This document shows positions 41,570 through 50,161 of a stretch of DNA of 64,000 nt, in pieces (the first letter of the stretch is position 1; the number at the start of each line of letters is the position of its first letter). Position numbers and translations under genes: made by a program. The DNA lies in contig OW203723.1 in the NCBI GenBank assembly GCA_934045075.1, forward strand, positions 211,001-275,000. The letters are read 5' to 3'. The DNA is from Yponomeuta sedellus. Its lineage: Eukaryota > Arthropoda > Insecta > Lepidoptera > Yponomeutidae. Under the pieces are notes generated by a model that did not search any database, was not told the origin of the DNA, and was given only the letters and a program-made list of their open reading frames with translations.

Positions 41570-41990
41570 ACATATCACAGATACATACATACATAACCTC
41601 ACGCCTGTATCCCAGAGGGGTAGGCAGAGACCAGGGACTGCCTTTTGCCACGATCCTGACAGATCACCTTCGCTTCATCAACATTCATAAGTTGTTGCAT
41701 GCACGCACGCCGGTTTCGGGTACTTTTTATCTTTCCCTTTGCTAATACATCCCCTATTTGGTCGATGTAGTCCATCTGGGACGTCCCTTACCAGCCATTC
41801 CACTCACATTCGCAGTATATATTTGTTTCGTCAGTCTTTCTTCCTTCATCCTCTCCACATGTCCAAACCAACGCAACATTCCTGTCTCAATTCTAGTCAC
41901 TACATCCTCTTCTTATCGCAGATATCCTTTCAAATTGAACATTTTCACGATTTTCTGTGGGAACAGGAACGGATTTTGACTAAAATTACA
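41570..41990 (-). pseudogene. LINE reverse transcriptase C-terminus (RTE/Zenon-like end)
   Basis: Minus-strand frame RIETGMLRWFGHVERMKEER, then LTKQIYTANVSGMAGKGRPR and a premature stop. The frame continues with a shift into DQIGDVLAKG…, ending near CCTCTGGGATACAGGCGTGA and a CATA tail (41577-41596). It is a decayed C-terminal domain with its short-unit tail. Clade not certain. Confidence 0.6.
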
Positions 41991-42284
41991 TGGGTTCAAG
42001 TGTTCAGATAAGAGGGTACCTCAGGTACTACCGTTTATCTACCCCGTACCTCATTTTTTTTTTCAATCGGTAAAAGTCTCTGAGGAAATGACATGCCTCG
42101 TTACTCGTAAGCCACGTGCGATGATAAATACTAAATTATAGCTAAGAAGTATTATAAGACTAGTCTAGAGAGTGAGTTGGTTTTTGAGCCGGATTTGGCA
42201 GCATGTGCAAGTTACAGTTGTGTGATACTACATAGACATAATAGTCAAAGAAACGACATTACAATCGTGATCGTTAATAATTTA

Positions 42285-42445
42285 TTTTGTGTTCGAGTAA
42301 ATTCAGCCGGGTTCGAATCCCAGCTGGGAACAAAAAAAACCCCAGGTCTTGGATGTTTACATGTTTGTGATGTCGTTGTTTCTGGTTCCCACGACACAGG
42401 GTATCCTAGTGTGGGGCCAGAAGCAATGTATGTGCCTGTATGTAA
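42285..42445 (+). repeat. SINE family A, plus orientation
   Basis: The tRNA-like 3' half has B box GGTTCGAATCCCAG at 42310-42323, then 'cccacgacacagggtatcct' and 'agtgtggggccagaagcaat', matching SINE-A. Confidence 0.65.
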
Positions 42446-43660
42446 ATGTTATGTATGTGAAATGCCGCTTAGTGCTTAAAATTCATTCTGAACAAAACAG
42501 AATGGTCACGTAAGGACACTTTCGTTTATTTGTGCGGAGAAGTGGAAGCCGCGCGAGTGATGGAATAAGTGTTAAGTGTGCAAGTGTCGGCTGGCGGCGC
42601 GCGATAGCAGCCCCGCCCCGCCCCACCCCGGAGCCCCCGCACCCACAGAAGCCTCACTCTGATCAGTTGGACACCATTTTGAGCGCTTCAATAGCAAATT
42701 ACTCTTTCAAAGCTATACAACGCTGTACATACAAAGTTGTGCATACTGTTAGGCGATATCTTACACTCACTACATAAGGATAACACGTGCGGTAAACGTC
42801 GTAGATAATCAAATTTACTCCTTTCAGTCATTCCTAAGATCGGGATAATGGTACTAGTTACCGTTTTTTTATGATCGATCCAAAGATATAAGCCTATTCA
42901 TAGTTAATGTTGAAATAAAATGAAAATTAAAATATTCGATATCTTTATTAAATTTTGTGCAAGATGTGGCAGATAACTCAAAAGTTTTGAAATTGGTCTC
43001 CTTATTAAGTAATTTGTGTAGCCAAATTGAATAACCCACTTATATCACCCGCTTTTAGAAAAAAACAAAACTTTTAGTCGTAGTAGCGTCTAGTATCTAG
43101 GAGTTACTGGCCATTATAAATTAAAACATAGGAGATAAGCAATATCCATTGCTCATTTGTACGAAACGCGTACTCGTATAGATCACTTTTTCTGATAGTG
43201 GTTGTCACTGAGCTGAAAACATAAGCCAAGTAGTACATCTACAACTTGCTAGTCTATGCGGCGCGGCGCCCCACCTCCAGTCACTGCAAAAGAGTTAACT
43301 TTTGCTCGAGTGTTTATCTCAAGTTGCGATACACGCCAACTTGCTGCTTACCGCTGCAAGCGGGGTTAAAACTACTTTCAATTCACTTCACGCAAAATAG
43401 GCCAAACATTTTGTTTTGAAACTAATCAAAAATAATGCTTGTGTTATATAAATAAAGATAAAATTTACAGTGAAACTGTCCCGATCAAACAAAGCGCTAA
43501 AATATTGAATTGTTTACTGAATCAAAATACGGCTCATATACATTTAATTATTTCCAAAGCAAACGAATGCTAATGACCGATCCACGCAATATAAACACAA
43601 TTTATACAAACTGACAACAGACAATATTAATGTGACACTCGTGATTAATTTGCACAAGTC
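42446..43660. other. Non-coding; GC-rich patch 42590-42655
   Basis: No gene seen. The patch has CCCCGCCCCGCCCCACCCC (possible minus-strand G-quadruplex). The remainder is AT-rich. Confidence 0.4.
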
Positions 43661-43662
43661 CA

Positions 43663-43815
43663 GTGGAAGTTCGGCTCTCGCTCGCGGTGCGGCTACGGCG
43701 GAGTTACGGCGTAGCGACGCGGCGCGGCTACGGCGTAGCCCACTCGCTCTGGCGGCGACGGCGCGCGCGGTCGCCACTCGGTGTGACGAGCTGCGCGGAA
43801 CTTCGTAGCGCTACG
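43663..43815 (+). promoter_or_regulatory. CpG-rich block, possible promoter region
   Basis: A 150-bp CpG-dense block lies in AT-rich DNA, with a partial direct structure of GGCTACGGCG / TTACGGCGTAGCG / GGCTACGGCGTAGCC. It is 210-360 bp upstream of a strong splice donor (44025/44026) and 700 bp upstream of the candidate signal-peptide exon. That makes it the best place in the window for a transcription start. No TATA or initiator is claimed. Confidence 0.35.
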
Positions 43816-44019
43816 AAGTTTTTCGCGGGTGAAAAAAAAAACTTTGTCGCTTAACGTTTCTGGTACACTTTTAAGGTGAAATTTGATGAATTACCTAGTT
43901 TAAATAAAATCTTCTTGCTAATACTTAACGTAACTGATTAATTATTTGTAAAACTTTTCGGGTGTTTCAAATGTATCTTGTGCACTTTTAATTTTTGGAG
44001 GAGTTTGACAGCTCTGCTG

Positions 44020-44031
44020 CGTAAGGTAAGT
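44020..44031 (+). promoter_or_regulatory. Strong 5' splice donor, end of a possible 5' UTR exon
   Basis: CGTAAG|GTAAGTGTAG has a perfect U1 complement around the GT at 44026-44027. The nearest good acceptor downstream is at 44521, giving a 496-bp intron into the ATG-bearing exon. Inference from splice motifs only. Confidence 0.4.
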
Positions 44032-44364
44032 GTAGTTCTGACATATTTTATTTAAACTTACAAAATAGTTTTGTACTTGGATTGGCAACAGGCAAGGAAG
44101 AATTTACTTCACCATTTTAAAATTGTTAGAGTAATCGATGGCATCACCCGGGCGGTAATTGGGCTTGTGAAGTTAATGGATTCCCCTCAAGTAGGCGTAT
44201 ATTCAAGAAAACATCTACCTAATAAAGAATTTATGATACTTGTCTTGTTGTTGTCGTCGAAACCCTACGTCGTCTCCACAGCATCGCAGCGACAAACCGC
44301 GCGCGTCAATTTGCAGTTTGCGCTCGCGGTGCGCCAATGGCGCCGCTTAGCAACTACAAAAGTT

Positions 44365-44420
44365 TTTTTTTTTATGTAGCCTCGATTGTGTCCCACTGCT
44401 GGGCAAAGGCCCCAAATCAA
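44365..44420 (-). repeat. SINE family B, extreme 3' fragment
   Basis: 'tttttttatgtagcctcgat' followed by 'tgtcccactgctgggcaaag', matching the SINE-B 3' end reversed. Confidence 0.5.
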
Positions 44421-44521
44421 AAGATTATTTATTGAATCAAATTTCTTCAAAAGCGCTTTTTACAGACCATTCTGTAACAATCCGTTTGGTGTGTAGTAAC
44501 TGTACCTGTGTGTGTGTGCAG

Positions 44522-44566
44522 GCGCGATGCGGCCGGCGCCGGCGCTGCTGCTTCTGGCCGCTCTCG
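44522..44566 (+). CDS. Candidate first coding exon: signal peptide of an unknown protein
   Basis: A TG-rich tract and CAG (44519-44521) form a 3' splice site. The exon GCGCG-ATG… follows, with ATG at 44527-44529, and CTCG|GTGAGT is a strong donor at 44566/44567. The 40 coding bases read MRPAPALLLLAAL and leave phase 1. A basic residue followed by a Leu/Ala-rich core is a typical secretory signal start, so the product would be secreted or membrane-anchored. GC-rich codons contrast with the AT-rich surroundings. Protein family and downstream exons are not visible. A short chance match remains possible. Confidence 0.5.
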
Positions 44567-44667
44567 GTGAGTGACGTCACACACGCTACTATCACTGTCG
44601 ACTACTGCCTCATATAAATACACACCCTCACGCGATCTCTCTTAGAAGCATCCATTCGTGTATAACT

Positions 44668-44858
44668 TATCTAACATATTTAAAAACCTATTTAGAGGCT
44701 AAAAATTTCACCCATGCCGGGATTCGAACCTGCAACCTCTGGCTATTCGTACCAGCGCTCTACCAATTGAGCCAATGGGCGACTCACGGCATCAGTGAAA
44801 TTTCGAACCTCTTTACAATATTCTCTGTATTGCGTACATCTCTGTACTATCTAACATA
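44668..44858 (-). mobile_element. tRNA-like family, locus H, single orientation
   Basis: The 11-bp direct repeat TATCTAACATA (44668-44678; 44848-44858) frames 169 bp. It is a reversed unit from its X end (TTTAAAAACCTATTTAG) through a complete tRNA-like sequence (44709-44780), stopping mid-unit at GTATTGCGTACA with a small repeat TCTCTGTA at the break. There is no inversion and no Y end. It looks like an ordinary truncated insertion of the same family. Confidence 0.82.
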
Positions 44859-45047
44859 ACATGAGAAAGAAAACTAACAATTGACACAAAACCTGTATTA
44901 CAAATTTGTATCTACCGCCTATTTGAGAGTCTATTTGAGTGATTTAACGTCACTATTTCAATGTATTAGGATTCGTTTTAAATGTTTAAAATAAATTAAT
45001 GTCATATTGTAAATTGTGTAATGATATGAAAGGGAGTTTATCTTAAC

Positions 45048-45893
45048 ATCAATAAACCAATTTTAAAAACCTATTTAGAGGCTAAAAATTTCACCCATGC
45101 CGGGATTCGAACCCGCAACCTCTGGCTATCCGTACCAGCGCTCTACCAATTGAGCCAATGGGCGACTCACGGCATCAGTGAAATTTCGAACCTCTTTACA
45201 ATATTCTCTGTATTACGTACAGGCAGCGACATCTGACTTAAGCAAATTGCATTACTTACAGCCCCGACCGTACAGTGATGTCGTTCCGATGTTAAAACCT
45301 AACTGCAAAGTAGGTAGTCGGGGTTGTAAGTAATGCAATTTGCTTAAGTCAGATGTCGCTGCCTGTACGTAATACAGAGAATATTGTAAAGAGGTTCGAA
45401 ATTTCACTGATGCCGTGAGTCGCCCATTGGCTCAATTGGTAGAGCGCTGGTACGGATAGCCAGAGGTTGCGGGTTCGAATCCCGGCATGGGTGAAATTTT
45501 TAGCCTCTAAATAGGTTTTTAAATTTGTTCCTTAGCACGGGTTAGTGCATTAAAAATAAAAATAGTGTAATCATGTGGGTACAGTGATATCGTTCCGATG
45601 TTAAACCTAACTGCAAAGTAGGTAGCCGGGGCTGTAAGTAATGCAATTTGCTTAAGTCAGATGTCGCTGCCTGTACGTAATACAGAGAATATTGTAAAGA
45701 GGTTCGAAATTTCACTGATGCCGTGAGTCGCCCATTGGCTCAATTGGTAGAGCGCTGGTACGGATAGCCAGAGGTTGCGGGTTCGAATCCCGGCATGGGT
45801 GAAATTTTTAGCCTCTAAATAGGTTTTTAAATTTGTTCCTTAGCACGGGTTAGTGCATTAAAAATAAAAATAGTGTAATCAATAAACCAATTT
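45048..45893. mobile_element. tRNA-like composite insertion, locus I (largest)
   Basis: The 16-bp direct repeat ATCAATAAACCAATTT (45048-45063; 45878-45893) frames 814 bp. The left part is a reversed unit from its X end to GCCCCGAC (45064-45268). A short forward piece (GTACAGTGATGTCG…) follows, then two forward units head-to-tail with a period of about 309 bp, ending at the Y tail. The left arm pairs with the first forward unit over about 200 bp, giving a long hairpin. Three complete tRNA-like sequences lie inside (45092-45163 minus; 45422-45493 and 45730-45801 plus). Confidence 0.92.
45422..45493 (+). tRNA. tRNA-like sequence of the composite family (not a proven tRNA)
   Basis: A 72-nt cloverleaf can be drawn. 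The acceptor is GCCCAT with ATGGGT, the D stem GCTC with GAGC, the anticodon stem CTGGT with GCCAG around loop ACGGATA, and the T stem CGGG with CCCG around TTCGAAT. A box TGGCTCAATTGG and B box GGTTCGAATCC are good matches to RNA polymerase III promoters. Position 33 is C rather than U and no CCA-type context is apparent. The same sequence recurs in all well-preserved copies, so it is better read as a SINE-type promoter than a decoding tRNA. Confidence 0.5.
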
Positions 45894-46069
45894 AAATCCA
45901 ATTTTTTTTAATAAATTTCAATAGTGTTTCGAGAGCTCTACCTCTAATTACTGCAATAGTGTACCACACGTACTAGCAAGCGTAATTAGTTGAATTGTGA
46001 CAAAGGTTGACAAAGGCTCGCGTGGTCCAATTGTGATGTGATGTAACGGGGCAACGCGAGGACGCACTC
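45894..46069. other. Non-coding spacer
   Basis: AT-rich, then becoming GC-rich. Nothing recognised. Confidence 0.4.
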
Positions 46070-46262
46070 CAGCCGAGCCCGAGCCGAGCGATCCCGAGCC
46101 GAGCTTAAGCTGAGCCCGAGCCGAGCTTATGCTGAGCCCGAGCCGAGCTTAAGCTGAGCCCGAGCTGGGCTTAAGCTGAGCCCGAGCCTAGCTTAAGCTG
46201 AGCCCGAGCCGAGCTTAAGCTGAGCCCGAGCTGATCGGAACCGAGCCCGAGTCGAGCAAGCC
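46070..46262. repeat. 22-bp minisatellite
   Basis: About eight units of GAGCTTAAGCTGAGCCCGAGCC with point variants (TTATGCT, CTGGGCT, CCTAGCT, GATCGG). The unit contains the palindrome AGCTTAAGCT. It lies about 1.5 kb downstream of the candidate exon. Confidence 0.9.
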
Positions 46263-46275
46263 CGAGCGACATATC

Positions 46276-46509
46276 GGCGTACAGCTAGTAGCGTGCGCCG
46301 CTGCTACGCGGTCGCTTTGAAGATTCTGCTGGCTTTGATGATCGTGGTTTCTCTATTGAAAAGCGTTGGCGGCGTATTCCAATATCATATGAGCTCCAAT
46401 ATAGTTTAGTTGGAAGAGATATAGAAAATGGCACGTATAAAGCTGGCTGCCCGCCACTACATATAGTCAAAAACCTTGTTTTTTTGATTAAAAATAATTT
46501 TGTATTGTA
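46276..46509 (+). other. Unrecognised open stretch without ATG
   Basis: From a TAG at about 46289 a plus-strand frame runs RAPLLRGRFEDSAGFDDRGF, SIEKRWRRIPISYELQYSLV and GRDIENGTYKAGCPPLHIVK to a stop near 46509. Balanced composition and absence of low complexity make it look protein-like, but there is no ATG, no convincing splice acceptor and no family I recognise. It may be an exon, a transposon remnant or chance. Confidence 0.25.
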
Positions 46510-46919
46510 ACTTCACTGTATTAACAACAAATCTATCTTAAAAAAAATCCATTAACCAAGTAACAAATATAAAGTAACATATTTATTTCCATCTAGTAAT
46601 CAAGTTTTTCAACACTTAAAAGTTTTATGAGATAACTCAGAAATGTAAACAAAATAATCAATTCCCGCTGAAGCTTTGCGAAAACTCTTTCGTGTTAAAT
46701 TTTATAATAAACAAACAAGAATGTTTCTTTGTTATCGTTGCTCGATGCTTTGTTTACATTTTTGTATAATTTTATTTCCGTATCAACATAAGTTTGTTGG
46801 AACAAAATGCTTCTACATATTTTTATTAGTAATTAGTGAAATAAAGGTTTAAACTAAATAATTAAAATACTAAATAAATGTATTGAGAAATCGCCCACGT
46901 GTGAGTGCCGGGGCGTTGT
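46510..46919. other. Non-coding, AT-rich
   Basis: No gene seen. Confidence 0.4.
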
Positions 46920-46979
46920 TCTAGTTGTAAGTTCTGTAAAGCAAGTAAAAATACTTGCTTTACAGAACTTACAACTAGA
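46920..46979. repeat. Perfect 60-bp hairpin
   Basis: 28-bp arms without a mismatch (TCTAGTTGTAAGTTCTGTAA… at 46920-46947 and its complement at 46952-46979) around an AAAA loop. Too perfect and too short-looped for an old element. It could be a new inverted duplication or a small-RNA hairpin. Confidence 0.9.
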
Positions 46980-49580
46980 TCAAAGTAATTTGTTTGACGT
47001 TTTCTTTTTTTAAGTTGGTCACCTATTATTCATTAGCTTGCCAAGCCTTCTTAGCCTAAATGGATGTTAAGTCCAAAGTCAAGGCAAAGAGCGATGGGTG
47101 CAACATCGTATCCGGAATGCTATACTGCGCTAAAAAACATGCATGTTGTGGGTGCGGCAAAGTGGACAGGACCTGCCACCGTGTGGACAGCGCGCGGCGG
47201 CTATGGGGCGCACAAAAAGACGATTTGAAAGAAGCAGGCTCAGCAGAGGGGCAAAATTACCTTTAGTTAATGCTTTTTTAACATAGATTTACGTAAATAT
47301 AGTCTATTATATTATTGTAGTATATGATATCAAAAGATTGATCATGTTATACAATGTCGATCAAAAGTCGTCGTCGTTAGAAGTGGCGGATATCTGGATT
47401 TCATTAGCCTCATCCTGGGCTAGACCTAAACCACAAACGAAGAATTAGAATTAGCAAATCGCCGATGCCGCGTACATAATGCCACTCCACACAGTGCCAC
47501 CCGCCGCCGCGGCTAGCACGAGCCCGTCCCTCCGTTTCGTAAGTACCATTGAGGGCCTCCATACTCTGGCTCAGTTCATACAGGCTCGTAATAGAATGGC
47601 AGACCTGCATTTTTTACTGTTTCAATGCGCCTCAATGCAATGCGAAAGGGGATTTTGTGGTTTGAAGCTCGGGACCATCATAGGCTTAGTGTCTTTCTTT
47701 TCCCCCGTGAGTGTATGAGAGAGGTATTTGCATATAGGCCATTTGTGTTGACCGAGTGCTGCAGCTCCGATTAATCAATGCAGGCGAGTGCAGTAATCCG
47801 AGCGCTGAGCCGGCGCTGTGGCGGCAGACAGCACTCTCGGCGGAGCGGCCGCCGCGGGCCGGCGCGGCGCGGCTTACGGCCGACTGCGTTGTCTCACATT
47901 CCAGCATCTGATCGTGATTTATTGTTGAATATCTTGTCGTATATTTACCAAGAAACACTGCTCTTCAGTACCCTTCAATACAGATCGACAGACAACAAAG
48001 CGCAGCCTAAGCTAGTAGACACAGTAATTGGAAATTTACACAACAAAAATGTTCTGTGGCTTGTAATTTTTTTTTTCCAAAGGGGTGAAAGTAGAGTGTG
48101 GTCATCAGGTAGTATTAGATTAATTTCATTGGTTATGGCAGAAAAATATTAGTACATGATCACTTAAATGGAGCTTTGGTTGATGCGTGGAGGAACATTT
48201 TGGCGGACGTTACAAATCTGTGACGAAATGAAAACGAAATAGAATAGTTAATTAGCAGTCCGGAGCAGCGGCGGCGCTGGTCGCCGGGCGCCATGCTGCT
48301 TCATAAATCAGCGCCGCTTCGGCGGCGTGACAGCACGTGATATAAGCCCCGCCATTGTTTGTCCCTCGCCGGCGATTGATTGGACGTTTTATTAAATTCC
48401 ACGAGGAGTCCAATATTATTATTGACTTTCCATGTATTAATAACATTAAACATTATGTAAAAGTTGGCGTTATTATTACCATGAGAGTCACTGCAGGGTG
48501 CGATGATGCAGCTTCAGTAAAAATATAACTCAAAAATAAAAAATATTACTTAAGTATCACGATAAATACCAAGAACTGTAAATGTGATATTAATGTGATA
48601 CACTAAACATCATAAACGTGTTCACAATGCATCACTGTCTGGCTAGTTTCTTCACTCACACAAAAAATGCCCAAAGATCTAGTGGAGTTTTTGTGTATTT
48701 CGTTTCAGTACCTGCGTTACCCGCGATTCTTACGTTCTCCCGCCCTACAATCTTTAGTGGAGCTAAGAGCTAGGCTCCGCGTGTGATCTGTCGGATTAAT
48801 TAAATATTCGCTAGCGTCGTGTCCCGCTGCTCGGCAGCGCGTGCCGGCGGGCGCGGCGCGCGGCTTCGCGCGTGTTTGTCTTTCAGTTTGGGCCCGCCCC
48901 GCACTCGCCCCGCGCCCGCCCCGGCTCGCCTTCGCCGCGCCGCGGCCCGGCCGTCGTCGATTTGTTTGCATTCTCTAATGATTCCCTAATGGGAAAAGTT
49001 ACCAGCGCTCACCGAAAGAGTTGCTTAAGCCTTTCATGAACAAGTCTCGCTGCTTGATCGTGATTTTGCTCGTAAGATGATTTAAACAGCAATTAATACG
49101 GCAGCGTCTCCGAGTTAGTTAATTCATGGAAGTCGGTTTCATGAACGAGGTTGGAGCAGGTCCCAGTGAGGGCGCGCGCGGGCGCAGGCGGGGGCGGCCT
49201 AGGCGGCGGGGGGCGGACTCACAACGGCATCGACGGTAGAGCCGCAGCGAAGATGCGTCCCGCGGGGCCGGCGGCGCTACGCCCGTCACTCACTGACGAG
49301 CGGAGCGACTCCATACTGCAGGGTGCCAGATGAGTCCTACTCGGCGCACGTAGACGGAGATCTATAAGGTAGATAGTTCTCGAGCCGCTCGCGTTCGCTT
49401 ACGCCTATAGTCGCAGGTTTAGGCTTGAGCTGTCGATAGCACCGGCAGAGGCAACTTGGGCCCGCAGCGCCCGACCTACTCCGGATTAGCCGCCGAATAT
49501 TCAGTTTAACTACTAACTTGACTGATATTGGACTTCCAAACTGTTCCGCCTTGAGCACTTACCAATACCTGCAGCGCAGT
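46980..49580. other. Non-coding; GC-rich islands 47470-47530, 47790-47880, 48250-48330, 48820-48960, 49160-49290
   Basis: Five CpG-rich islands lie in 2.5 kb, all within the presumed first intron of the candidate gene. Open frames over them lie on both strands and are Arg/Ala/Gly-rich, as expected from composition. The frame MDVKSKVKAKSDGCNIVSGM at 47060 (68 codons, Cys-rich middle) has no match I recognise. The islands could be enhancers or alternative first exons. Confidence 0.35.
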
Positions 49581-50161
49581 TGTAAGTTCAAATTCAAATT
49601 CAATTCAAATTCAAATAATTTTATTTCAACGTAAAGAATTTACATTCTATTTGCTGAATGTCAATGTACAATGTAAAGTGTAAGCCGCCGCCTTCGGGCC
49701 GTATTGTAGTGGAGAAAAAGGCAGCGGAAAAAAAAAACTCCACTCTGACCATCTTTTCTCAAATCATCTTAAAACCAAATACATCAGTTGCCATATGTAA
49801 ACCTAATAAGATTTCATGACTGCCATTAACAACCCCAAATGCCAAAGCATTAGTCAAATGTCTCACAATAATAGGGGAAAACATAAGTGCTGCGGCCAGA
49901 CACACGAACAGCACTCGTTCACGAGCATAACGCAGTGCTCAGCCATCATCAGTCTCAACCATTTTGGAGGGAGATAGATGACCCGAACACCACGCTACCA
50001 TTCGAATGACCTTTAGCAAACTTGCAGTTAAGTTTTTGTCAGTTATATAAGGTATCATATAGTTATTAATATGCAATCACGTCGTCTGTACACACTTGTA
50101 TTATAAAATATATGTTATACTTAGTTATACTTAACAATAAAATCGCGGTGGAATTGGTTTA

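Noticed and set aside
45422..45493. Functional tRNA gene
   Set aside because: Identical tRNA-like segments are embedded in every copy of a mobile repeat, U33 is C, and no terminator run is clear. Kept only as tRNA-like.
45270..45877. Hammerhead ribozyme in the 309-bp unit (retrozyme idea)
   Set aside because: CACTGATGCCGTGAG and GGTTCGAAATTT resemble parts of the core, but CUGANGA-stem-GAAA order and pairing cannot be made.
47060..47266. 68-codon Cys-rich frame MDVKSKVKAKSDGCN…
   Set aside because: No motif, splice context or repeat support; could be chance.
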